Positions 56,456 through 64,000 of a stretch of DNA of 64,000 nucleotides are shown piece after piece (within the stretch, counting starts at the first letter, position 1; every line of letters begins with the position of its first letter). The notes beneath the pieces are model-generated. The model worked only from the letters and a program-made list of their open reading frames with translations. It ran no database searches and was not told where the DNA came from. Position numbers and translations under genes: made by a program. Origin of the DNA: JAAUTT01 sp963846585 (GTDB taxonomy: Bacteria; Bacteroidota; Bacteroidia; Bacteroidales; JAAUTT01); assembly GCA_963846585.1 (NCBI GenBank), contig CAWJWO010000015.1, positions 124,001 to 188,000 on the forward strand. Reading direction: 5' to 3'.

Positions 56456-57919
56456 ATGGAAAACAACGTTTCGACAAAAGTTAAGTTTCACAGCGGCCTT
56501 CAAATCCCATTAGAATTGCACAAAGTCAGAATTGTTCAGAAACTGCACTTAAAACCCATTGATGAAAGGTTAAAAGCAATGCAGGCAGGAGGGTTTAACA
56601 CTTTTCAGCTCAACACAAAAGACATTTTTCTCGACATGCTTACCGATAGTGGTACTAATGCAATGAGCGACAACCAGGTTTCATCAATGCTCCAGGCAGA
56701 TGACGCGTATGCAGGCTCGCAAAGTTTTTATCGTATGGAAGCAGCAGTAAAAGAAGTTTTTGGAGTTGAATATGTACTCCCGGTGCATCAGGGACGTGCT
56801 GCTGAAAGCATCATTTCGCAGGCATTTATTAAAAAAGGCGATGTAATCCCGATGAATTACCATTTTACTACTACCAAAGCCCACATGGAACTCAATGGCG
56901 GAACAATATTTGAAATATTTACTGATGAAGCGCTTAAAATCAAGAGTAATGCTCCTTTCAAAGGCAACATGGACATAAAAAAACTAAAAGACCTGATTAA
57001 AAAATATGGCAAAGAACACTTTCCGTTCATTCGTCTCGAAGCCTCAACAAACCTTATTGGTGGCCAGCCATTTTCTATGCAGAATATGCGTGAAGTTAAA
57101 AAAGTTGCCGATGAAAATGGTATTATTATTGTACTTGATGCCAGCTTGATCGGAGAAAATGCTTACTTCATTAAAAAAAGGGAAGAAGAATTTAAAAACA
57201 CATCAATTAAAGATATCCTTGTGATGATGTGTAGTTTTGCCGATATAGTATACTTTTCAAGCCGCAAGGTCAGTTCAACCCGTGGAGGTGGCATTTGCAC
57301 ACGAAGTAAAGACCTGTACATGAAAATGCGCGACCTCGTAGTTCTGTTTGAAGGCTTTTTAACTTATGGGGGGATGTCGGTCCGCGAAATTGAAGCAATG
57401 GCAGTTGGTTTCCACGAAACAACGGATGAAACTGTAATAAGCCAATCGCCCATGTTCATTGAATATACCATTGCCGAAATGGAAAAGTTAAGCATACCTG
57501 TTATAACTCCTGCTGGTGGGTTGGGAGCTCACATCGACTGTATGGGCTTCCTTCCTCATGTACCTCAGAAAGAATATCCTGCCGGTGCTCTGGCCGCAGC
57601 ATTGTTTATCGTTTCCGGATGCCGGGGAATGGAACGTGGAACTGTTTCAAGTGTACGCGATGATGAAGGTAACGATTTGTTGGCCGATTTGGAATTGCTA
57701 CGTTTGGCATTCCCGCGTCGCGTATTTACTCTTTCGCAAACCATGTACCTCATCGACCGTGTGAACTGGTTATATAAAAACCGTAATTTAGTTGGCGGTT
57801 TGCGCTTTGTTGAAGAACCAGCTGTGTTGCGATTCTTCAATGGCCGTTTGGAACCAACCAGCGACTGGCCAACAAAACTGGTTAAGAAATTTAAAGAAGA
57901 CTTTGGTGACAGCTTATAG
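56456..57919 (+). CDS. Tryptophanase-family beta-eliminating lyase
   Basis: 487 aa PLP enzyme of the tryptophanase/tyrosine phenol-lyase type: MLTDSGTNAMSDNQ (61–74), HQGRAAE (111–117), pyridine-N Asp228 in IVLDAS, and the internal-aldimine Lys271. The Lys context reads SSRKVSSTRGGGIC instead of the usual S-KKDA-GG-L, so it is a diverged branch. Probable reaction: elimination of an amino-acid side chain giving pyruvate and ammonia. An exact substrate is not assignable. A candidate promoter TTTG (56364)–N19–TATATTG precedes it. Confidence 0.82.
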   Translation: MENNVSTKVKFHSGLQIPLELHKVRIVQKLHLKPIDERLKAMQAGGFNTFQLNTKDIFLDMLTDSGTNAMSDNQVSSMLQADDAYAGSQSFYRMEAAVKEVFGVEYVLPVHQGRAAESIISQAFIKKGDVIPMNYHFTTTKAHMELNGGTIFEIFTDEALKIKSNAPFKGNMDIKKLKDLIKKYGKEHFPFIRLEASTNLIGGQPFSMQNMREVKKVADENGIIIVLDASLIGENAYFIKKREEEFKNTSIKDILVMMCSFADIVYFSSRKVSSTRGGGICTRSKDLYMKMRDLVVLFEGFLTYGGMSVREIEAMAVGFHETTDETVISQSPMFIEYTIAEMEKLSIPVITPAGGLGAHIDCMGFLPHVPQKEYPAGALAAALFIVSGCRGMERGTVSSVRDDEGNDLLADLELLRLAFPRRVFTLSQTMYLIDRVNWLYKNRNLVGGLRFVEEPAVLRFFNGRLEPTSDWPTKLVKKFKEDFGDSL

Positions 57920-57996
57920 CATTTCTTAAAACAACCTTTTTACTGAGGCACAGAGTATAATAGCTTTGTGCCTTTGTATTTTATAATATTAAAAAC

Positions 57997-59109
57997 ATGA
58001 CAGACTGGAACAAAATTCGCAGTTATTTCCCTGCAGCAAGCAACTTCACATACCTTAACGCGGCCGGGGGCGCACCTATGTCTGCACAAGCAGTAAGCGA
58101 AGGAAAAAGGTTTTATGACGAAATGCTTACTGGTGGTGACACATATTGGGACGAATGGCTGGAAAGAAAAGAAGAGGTCCGGAAAAAGCTTGCTAATTTC
58201 TTAAATGCCGATTCCGGGGAAATGGCGTTTACTTTAAACACTTCTCACGGAATGACTCAGGTAGCAGCCATGTTGGAAGGGAAAGGCGAAGTAATCACCA
58301 TGCACGATGAATTTCCATCTTCAACATTCCCCTGGCTGCATCTCGATTACAAACTTCATTACGTAAAACCGGTTAAAGGGATTTATCGTTTGGAAGATAT
58401 TGAAAAAGCAATAACTCCCGAAACCCGCATTTTGGTTAGTAGTTATGTTCAATACAACACGGGTTTCAGGCAGGATTTAGAATCTCTGGGGCAATTATGC
58501 AAAAAAAACAACCTTATTTTTATTGTCAATGCCAGCCAGGGCATTGGTTCGATGCCCATAGATGTTAATGCCATAAACGCTGACTTTGTTGTTTTTACCT
58601 GTTTAAAATGGACTTTAGCCGGTTATGGAATTGGAGGTCTTTATATAAACAAAAAGTGGTTCGGTCATGGCAAATTCCCTGCTGCTGGTTGGCGCAGCGA
58701 TGCGCATCCTGAATTAATGGACAACCGGCGACTAAATTTAAAGGCTGATGCTTCGGAAACTGAAGTTGGCTGTCCGCATTTTCCCTGCATATTTGCCTTA
58801 GGAGGAGCACTCGATTTGTATAACCAGGTGGGGCAGGGAAACGTTTTTAACAGAATTATGGAGTTAAACTCTTATCTCAAAAAATGTTTAAATGAAACCA
58901 ATTTACAAGTCACTTCAATCTTAGAAACAAAGCACCGTTCCGGTATAACTATTATAAAATCAAACAATGCAAAAGAAATAGTGAAAAAGCTTTACGAAAG
59001 AAAAATATTTGTATCTGCCCGGGGAGAAGGCATCAGGGTATCTGTGCATATTTTTAATAATTTTGAAGATATTGACCGATTGGTTAAAGCATTGGCAGAT
59101 ATTGTTTAA
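57997..59109 (+). CDS. Class-V aminotransferase-fold PLP enzyme
   Basis: 370 aa. N-terminal YLNAAGGAPMS, PLP Lys204 in FTCLKWTLAGYGIGGLY, and an Arg-containing C-domain. Resembles cysteine desulfurase/isopenicillin-N-epimerase-like members. The Asp that normally contacts the pyridine nitrogen (V-D-A-Q) is Asn178 (IVNASQGIG), which would change PLP chemistry. It follows the lyase gene by 77 bp on the same strand, so the two may act in one amino-acid pathway. Confidence 0.8.
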   Translation: MTDWNKIRSYFPAASNFTYLNAAGGAPMSAQAVSEGKRFYDEMLTGGDTYWDEWLERKEEVRKKLANFLNADSGEMAFTLNTSHGMTQVAAMLEGKGEVITMHDEFPSSTFPWLHLDYKLHYVKPVKGIYRLEDIEKAITPETRILVSSYVQYNTGFRQDLESLGQLCKKNNLIFIVNASQGIGSMPIDVNAINADFVVFTCLKWTLAGYGIGGLYINKKWFGHGKFPAAGWRSDAHPELMDNRRLNLKADASETEVGCPHFPCIFALGGALDLYNQVGQGNVFNRIMELNSYLKKCLNETNLQVTSILETKHRSGITIIKSNNAKEIVKKLYERKIFVSARGEGIRVSVHIFNNFEDIDRLVKALADIV

Positions 59110-59120
59110 TTTTAGTTATT

Positions 59121-59747
59121 TTAGTATGCCAGGAATGTTATTCTAATACCAAGTAGAATTAACAAAACCCCAAAAAACCTGCAAATCCATATTTCATACT
59201 TTAAGTAAAACTTTTTTACTATTTGATTTGCAAAAATTGTTGCTACTAAAGCAAACCAAATCATTGCAGTAAGGATCATAATCGCTGATAAAAAAATGAT
59301 CACATAAATGGGGATTGTTTTGTTAATAACCAATGCAAACAAGCCCAGGAAGAATACGGCTGCCTTTGGGTTCAGCAGGTTTGTAAAAAACCCTGTTTTC
59401 ATTGCTTGAAACCTACTGATATCATTGGTTTTGTCCACATTTTCGAATTTGATCCCCGATCCTCTGTTTAAAAAAGAACTAAAACCTAAATAAAGCAAGT
59501 ATGCAGCTCCAAGTATTTTAATAATTGTAAACACAATAACCGAATGAGAAACAATAATACCTAAACCGGCTGCACAGTATCCAATATGTATTGATAATCC
59601 CATGCCAATGCCAATGCCTGTAAATATACCCGTGCGGCGTGAATACATCAGCGAATTGCGGACACACATAACAAAGTCAGGACCAGGGCTTATGGCAGCA
59701 ACAAGGTTGATGAGTGCTACAGAAGTTATTAGCGATAGATATTCCAT
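59121..59747 (-). CDS. LysE/RhtB-family amino-acid exporter
   Basis: 208 aa, about six membrane helices. Signature SPGPDFVMCVRNSL (~21–34) and GIGIGMGLSIHIGYCAAGLG. Members export amino acids such as threonine or homoserine. Convergent with the preceding PLP enzyme, 11 bp from its stop. Confidence 0.87.
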   Translation of the reverse strand: MEYLSLITSVALINLVAAISPGPDFVMCVRNSLMYSRRTGIFTGIGIGMGLSIHIGYCAAGLGIIVSHSVIVFTIIKILGAAYLLYLGFSSFLNRGSGIKFENVDKTNDISRFQAMKTGFFTNLLNPKAAVFFLGLFALVINKTIPIYVIIFLSAIMILTAMIWFALVATIFANQIVKKFYLKYEIWICRFFGVLLILLGIRITFLAY

Positions 59748-59951
59748 TAATTTGTGAATTAAAGTTTTACTATCAAGATAATTAAATTTGCAACTATTGT
59801 ATAAAACTTAGATGTTAAATTTAATAATATTTTGATTTGTTACTCCAATTATAATATTTCAGGAATATATTTTGGTTTTTTAATATTTATTACCAATTTT
59901 AATTCTTATTAAAATTTTTCATAAAATATTGTTAACTAATAATTTATTAAT

Positions 59952-61223
59952 TTGTCTGCACAAAATACAAATGCCGAAATTATTACCATTGGAGATGAAA
60001 TTCTTATAGGACAGATAGTTGATACAAATTCTGCCTGGTTATCACAACAGTTAAACCTGATTGGGATTAATGTATATCAAATTACTTCTGTTTCTGATAA
60101 TAAAGATCATATAATCAATGCACTGAATGAAGCGTCTTCAAGGGTTAATTTAATAATTATCACAGGAGGGCTTGGTCCAACGAGGGATGATATTACAAAA
60201 AGCACCATCACAGGTTATTTTAATTCTAAACTTGTAAGGAACCCCGATGTATATAAACATATTGCAAAAAGGATGTCGGACCTGAATATTCCTATGAATA
60301 AGCTAAATGAACAACAAGCCGATGTCCCGGATAACTGTACTGTAATCCCTAATGAATATGGAACTGCACCATGCATGTGGTTTGAAAAGGATTTGGCAAC
60401 ATATATTTTTATGCCCGGGGTACCTTATGAAATGAAAGGTATTTTTGCTGAACAATTAAAGCCACGATTAATAAACAGGTACAATGCCCTTTCTATTTAT
60501 CATAAAACAATATTATTACAAGGAATAGCGGAATCAGAGCTTGCCTTGCTTATTGATTCATGGGAAAATAAATTGCCCAAAATGATAAAATTGGCATATT
60601 TACCTTCTGCGGGAATTATTAAACTTAGGTTAACTGCCAAAGGTGACCAATTGGGAAAACTTAAAAATATCGTAAGTATTGAAGTTGAAAAATTAATGCC
60701 AATTATTAAACCATATTGTTTAAGTTCAGATGACCAACAACCTGAAATATTGATTTTTAATATTTTAAAAAAAAGCGGATTGACCTTATCCGTCGCCGAA
60801 AGTTGCACTGGTGGTAAAATTGCAAGCCTTTTGACATCTGTTCCGGGAAGTTCTGCTTATTTTAAGGGTGGGATAGTAGCATATTCAAATGAAATTAAAA
60901 TTAAGTCATTAAATGTCGATCCATTACTTATTGACAAATTCGGAGCAGTTAGTGAAGAAGTTGTGACAGAAATGGCTAAAAACATACTAACTTTATTTAA
61001 AACTGATTATTCAATTGCCATTTCAGGGATTGCCGGACCCGACGGAGGAACAGAAATTAAACCTGTTGGTACAACCTGGGTTGCGGTTTCTTCCGTAAAT
61101 AAGGCCATAGCTAAACATTTTTTCATGAAAGGCAATCGTGAACAAAATATTCAAAGGTCCGCCAATATAGCTTTAATTGAATTCCTTAAATTGATATTAT
61201 CAGAAGTAAATATTAGTGCTTAG
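59952..61223 (+). CDS. cinA: CinA-family nicotinamide-nucleotide amidohydrolase
   Basis: 423 aa from a TTG start (no ATG or GTG fits). N-terminal MoCF-like domain (EIITIGDEILIGQIVDTNSAW, TGGLGPTRDDITK) and C-terminal deamidase domain (LSVAESCTGGKIASLLTSVPGSSAYFKGGIVAYSNEIK, ISGIAGPDGGTEIKPVGTTWVA). Known: PncC-type NMN deamidase and ADP-ribose pyrophosphatase activities in such fusions. Confidence 0.93.
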   Translation: MSAQNTNAEIITIGDEILIGQIVDTNSAWLSQQLNLIGINVYQITSVSDNKDHIINALNEASSRVNLIIITGGLGPTRDDITKSTITGYFNSKLVRNPDVYKHIAKRMSDLNIPMNKLNEQQADVPDNCTVIPNEYGTAPCMWFEKDLATYIFMPGVPYEMKGIFAEQLKPRLINRYNALSIYHKTILLQGIAESELALLIDSWENKLPKMIKLAYLPSAGIIKLRLTAKGDQLGKLKNIVSIEVEKLMPIIKPYCLSSDDQQPEILIFNILKKSGLTLSVAESCTGGKIASLLTSVPGSSAYFKGGIVAYSNEIKIKSLNVDPLLIDKFGAVSEEVVTEMAKNILTLFKTDYSIAISGIAGPDGGTEIKPVGTTWVAVSSVNKAIAKHFFMKGNREQNIQRSANIALIEFLKLILSEVNISA

Positions 61224-61384
61224 TGCTTAGTGCTTAGTGCATAGTGCCTAGCAATGATTATGTTTATTCACTTATTCAATTAAAAGGTTTATAAGGTTTA
61301 TATTTGTTATTATAAACTTCATCACATCATCGCTTCTGTCTTCTTTTTCATGTCTTGGTTCCTGGTTCCTGGTTCTTGGCTCTA
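61214..61384. repeat. Intergenic low-complexity repeats after cinA
   Basis: A run of TAGTGCT/TAGTGCA units at 61214–61247, a TTTATAAGG tract, then tandem GGTTCCT (61354–61380). The inverse of the first recurs near 13751–13780 and 17065–17083, and of the last near 16952–16970. Confidence 0.6.
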
Positions 61385-61480
61385 TTTTATAATTTTCTGA
61401 AAAAATATTTGGTTAATTTGATTATTATAGCGAATTTTGCGACCTGTTAAAAAAAGAGACCACAGGAAAAATAAAATATT

Positions 61481-61723
61481 ATGTCACAAATATGTCAGAT
61501 TACCGGGAAGAAAGTGATGCGCGGAAATAATGTGTCGCATTCAAAAAGAAGGACCAAGCGCACATTTATGCCGAATCTTTTTAATAAAAGATTTTTCCTC
61601 GAAGATGAAAACCGGTGGATAACAATAAAGGTTTCAGCTGCCGGTATCAAGGATATTACAAAAAAAGGACTTAAACAGGCATTAAATGATGCACGGATTA
61701 AGGGATTTATTTCAAAATATTAA
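61481..61723 (+). CDS. rpmB: 50S ribosomal protein L28
   Basis: 80 aa. MSQICQITGKKVMRGNNVSHSKRRTKRTF is the L28 N-terminus; one CxxxxG feature remains and no zinc ribbon is complete. First gene of the rpmB–rpmG–DUF4295 cluster. Confidence 0.96.
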   Translation: MSQICQITGKKVMRGNNVSHSKRRTKRTFMPNLFNKRFFLEDENRWITIKVSAAGIKDITKKGLKQALNDARIKGFISKY

Positions 61724-61741
61724 TATTTAACTTATTTAAAA

Positions 61742-61924
61742 ATGGCCAAGAAAGGTAATAGAATCCAGGTAATTATGGAATGTACCGAACACAAACAAAG
61801 CGGTATGCCTGGTACATCGAGGTATATTACCACAAAAAATAAAAAAAATTCCCCTGAACGTTTGGAATTGAAAAAATATAATCCTGTATTGAAAAAAGTA
61901 ACAGTACATAAGGAAATTAAGTAA
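61742..61924 (+). CDS. rpmG: 50S ribosomal protein L33
   Basis: 60 aa. MAKKGNRIQVIMECTEH … YITTKNKKNSPERLELKKYNP is the L33 signature. Only one Cys, so the Cys-minus form. Starts 18 bp after rpmB. Confidence 0.96.
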   Translation: MAKKGNRIQVIMECTEHKQSGMPGTSRYITTKNKKNSPERLELKKYNPVLKKVTVHKEIK

Positions 61925-61965
61925 TGTGAAATTGTATATATACAAATAATTAAATATTATACAAA

Positions 61966-62124
61966 ATGGCAAAGAAGGTTGTGGCATCATTGAAACAAAG
62001 AGGTGCCGGAAAAGGATCTGCAAAAATTATACGGATGGTTAAATCCGAAAAAAGCGGAGCGTATGCATTCCAGGAAGAAATTGTTCCTACTGATATGGTA
62101 AAAGAGTTCCTTGCTAAGAAATAA
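61966..62124 (+). CDS. DUF4295 family small protein
   Basis: 52 aa, MAKKVVASLKQRGAGKGSAK … EEIVPTDMVKEFLAKK, highly basic. DUF4295 is restricted to Bacteroidetes and nearly always follows L33, so a ribosome-associated role is inferred. Too short for many gene callers. Confidence 0.92.
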   Translation: MAKKVVASLKQRGAGKGSAKIIRMVKSEKSGAYAFQEEIVPTDMVKEFLAKK

Positions 62125-62192
62125 TTTAGCCTTTTTATTAAGACATTAAATTATTTACATCATATTTTTTAAAAAAGTGCATCTTATTTATA

Positions 62193-62224
62193 AAAGCTTT
62201 CTTCAATCGAAGGAGGCTTTTTTT
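62193..62224 (+). terminator. Intrinsic terminator after the ribosomal-protein cluster
   Basis: AAGCTTTCTTC–AATC–GAAGGAGGCTT hairpin followed by a T-run, 70 bp past DUF4295 and before ftsY. Confidence 0.7.
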
Positions 62225-62251
62225 GCAATTACTATTTAATTCTTAGTAATT

Positions 62252-63202
62252 ATGGCTGTATTTGGATTTTTTTCTAAAGACAAAAAGGAGACATTGAATA
62301 AAGGTTTGGAAAAAACCAAATTAAATGTTTTACAAAAAATTTCCAGGGCAATTGCCGGCAAATCAAAAGTGGATGAAGAAATACTTGATCAGTTGGAAGA
62401 AATTTTGGTTTCTTCTGATGTTGGTGTCGAAACTACCTTACGGATTATTGACCGTATTCAGAATAGGGTGTTGCGTGATAAATATGTAAATACTGATGAA
62501 TTAAATTCTATTCTCCGGGATGAGATTGCAAAATTACTTGATGAAACAAATACAGATATTGCTGCTGATTTTGCTTCTGTTGTAACTTGTAAGCCTTATG
62601 TAATAATGGTAGTTGGAGTAAATGGCGTTGGCAAAACTACTACTATCGGGAAACTTGCATATCAGTTCAAAAAAGCAGGCCTGCAGGTAATGTTAGGCGC
62701 TGCAGATACTTTTCGCGCTGCAGCTGTAGATCAATTGACTATATGGAGTGAAAGGGCAGGAGTAGAGATTGTTAAACAATCCATGGGGGCTGATCCTGCT
62801 GCAGTTGCTTTTGATACTCTTAATTCCGCATTGTCAAAAAATACAGATGTTGTAATTATTGATACTGCCGGACGTCTGCATAATAAGATCAACCTGATGA
62901 ACGAGCTTACAAAAATAAAACGTGTAATGCAAAAAGTAATACCTGATGCTCCTCATGAAGTTTTACTTGTACTGGATGGTTCCACCGGACAAAATGCCTT
63001 TGAACAGGCAAAACAATTTACCATTGCAACCGATGTTACGGCTTTGGCCCTCACTAAGCTTGATGGCACTGCAAAAGGAGGAGTTGTAATAGGTATATCC
63101 GATCAGTTCAAAATTCCTGTCCGTTATATTGGCATTGGGGAAGGGATTGAAGATTTGCAGGTGTTCAATAAGTTTGAATTTGTGGATTCATTATTTAACT
63201 AG
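62252..63202 (+). CDS. ftsY: Signal recognition particle receptor
   Basis: 316 aa. N domain helices (~15–90), then the GTPase: G1 GVNGVGKTTTIGKLA (~121–135), DTFRAAAVDQL (~153), G3 IIDTAGRLHNK (~200), G4 TKLDGTAKGG (~262). No long acidic A domain, as usual in Bacteroidetes. Receives SRP–ribosome complexes at the membrane. Confidence 0.96.
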   Translation: MAVFGFFSKDKKETLNKGLEKTKLNVLQKISRAIAGKSKVDEEILDQLEEILVSSDVGVETTLRIIDRIQNRVLRDKYVNTDELNSILRDEIAKLLDETNTDIAADFASVVTCKPYVIMVVGVNGVGKTTTIGKLAYQFKKAGLQVMLGAADTFRAAAVDQLTIWSERAGVEIVKQSMGADPAAVAFDTLNSALSKNTDVVIIDTAGRLHNKINLMNELTKIKRVMQKVIPDAPHEVLLVLDGSTGQNAFEQAKQFTIATDVTALALTKLDGTAKGGVVIGISDQFKIPVRYIGIGEGIEDLQVFNKFEFVDSLFN

Positions 63203-63236
63203 TGTCAAAAAGAAAAAGCCAACTTCTGCGTTACAA

Positions 63237-64000
63237 TTATTCCAGGATTTCCTTGTTGTGCATTTTCCATAAGAATCCTACAAAATCGTCCTTTCGATCG
63301 CTTTCCATCCATTCCATAGAATCTTTAGGATGCTCATTCATCGATCCGCTAATTAAATAGGGGATATGATATCCCCATGTAATTTCCTTCTGAAGGGGGT
63401 GAACTTTTTTCTGAATACCATCCAGAATTGGCAGAAGCCTGTATTTTGGATTTTTTAAAAAAGCAATAAGGCATTCCATAGGGCAATTTCCTGCACCCCT
63501 GCCCAAACCCAGAAAAGTGGCATCTAGCATTGTAGCCCCGTTTAATATGCCGGTAATAGTGTTGGCAAAAGCCATCTGCATGTTATTATGTGCATGTATG
63601 CCTATTGTCTTATCAGGCAACATTTCCACATATTTTTTCGTTAGCGATTCAATCTGGTCTGTAAATAAACTACCAAAACTGTCAACAAGGTAAAAATTTG
63701 GCACCCTCGATTTTGCTATATCTTTTAGAGCTTCGTCCAGATCAAGTTCAATAACCTTCGATACCGACATCAGGTTAATCGTAACTTCATATCCTTTATC
63801 CAGACAAATTTCTGCATGTTGAACAGCTTTGTCAATCTGATGTATATAACAGGCAACACGGATCATATCAATTACACTGTCTTTTTTGGGAGCGATTTCA
63901 TTCAGGTCAACTCTTCCAATATCAATCATAACTGACAGTTTAGTCTTTGTTTTGTTATCGCCTACAATCCGGCGAACGTCCTTTTCATCACAAAATTTCC
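63237..64000 (-). CDS. Aldolase/HMGL-like catalytic-domain protein, 3' part
   Basis: The frame is open to the right edge (complement reads KFCDEKDVRRIVGDNKTKTKLSVMIDIGRVD…), so the start lies outside; ATG at 63927–63929 is internal. HMGL-like TIM-barrel motifs: VDSFGSLF, and HAHNNMQMAFANTI followed by LDATFLGLGRGAGN (metal-binding HxH and Gly-rich loop). Resembles 4-hydroxy-2-oxovalerate aldolase-like proteins of Bacteroidetes; substrate unknown. Confidence 0.85.
   Translation of the reverse strand, partial: KFCDEKDVRRIVGDNKTKTKLSVMIDIGRVDLNEIAPKKDSVIDMIRVACYIHQIDKAVQHAEICLDKGYEVTINLMSVSKVIELDLDEALKDIAKSRVPNFYLVDSFGSLFTDQIESLTKKYVEMLPDKTIGIHAHNNMQMAFANTITGILNGATMLDATFLGLGRGAGNCPMECLIAFLKNPKYRLLPILDGIQKKVHPLQKEITWGYHIPYLISGSMNEHPKDSMEWMESDRKDDFVGFLWKMHNKEILE

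Overview
The window comes from an AT-rich (roughly one-third GC) Bacteroidetes chromosome, most like an environmental member of the Bacteroidales. The evidence is the L28–L33–DUF4295–FtsY cluster, DUF4252 proteins beside an ECF sigma factor, a type IX secretion C-terminal domain, '3-coathanger stack' and propeller surface lipoproteins, and a TTTG/TAnnTTTG-type promoter before mazE. No rRNA, CRISPR array or prophage was seen.

Layout. (1) 1–17.6 kb is ordinary chromosome: rarA (off the left edge), a DUF6588 protein, a synthetase-only-looking RelA, secreted proteins, an Fe-ADH, a frameshifted YaiO-like barrel protein, a 4HBT thioesterase, a DUF4252/ECF-sigma operon, sucD, fabG, an M48 protease, an S41 protease, tRNA-Thr(CGT) and a lone receiver domain. 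(2) 17.7–48.2 kb, between tRNA-Thr and tRNA-Gly(CCC), is a nested mobile region bounded by a 34-bp inverted repeat. Its base is a dead type II restriction-modification operon. The endonuclease gene is split by a 19.3-kb Tn3-family element (18462–37792) with TIRs beginning GGGTAAGTTTGACTAAA and a perfect 5-bp target duplication, ATCTT. The methylase gene is split by a second Tn3-family element (38258–45738) with perfect 38-bp TIRs. (3) 48.8–56.2 kb is a defence/addiction cluster: a putative toxin–antitoxin–SecB-like chaperone (TAC) module, a type I restriction system whose hsdS has decayed to a half-size gene, and MazEF. (4) 56.4–64 kb is chromosomal again: a tryptophanase-family lyase, a class-V PLP enzyme, a LysE exporter, cinA, rpmB–rpmG–DUF4295, ftsY and an aldolase-family gene off the right edge.

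The 19-kb element is the most remarkable object. It has a Tn4430-like core (short tyrosine recombinase plus a 1031-aa Tn3 transposase, with a candidate recombination site), and it also carries a plasmid-type Rep_3 initiator with seven iterons, an ArsR-regulated flavodoxin/ferredoxin gene with two matching palindromic operators, two large secreted proteins, and three paralogous propeller lipoprotein genes. One propeller gene is cut by an IS66 element that left an 8-bp duplication, and another pair is a ~1.34-kb near-identical duplication that includes a copy of the transposon end. It looks like a transposon–plasmid hybrid that moved as one unit. The second element contains an IS4-family unit with a methyltransferase and an OsmC gene between its inverted repeats, an AraC remnant, a chagasin-like inhibitor, and a Tn3 transposase split by two +1 frameshifts that both fall at TCGAAT.
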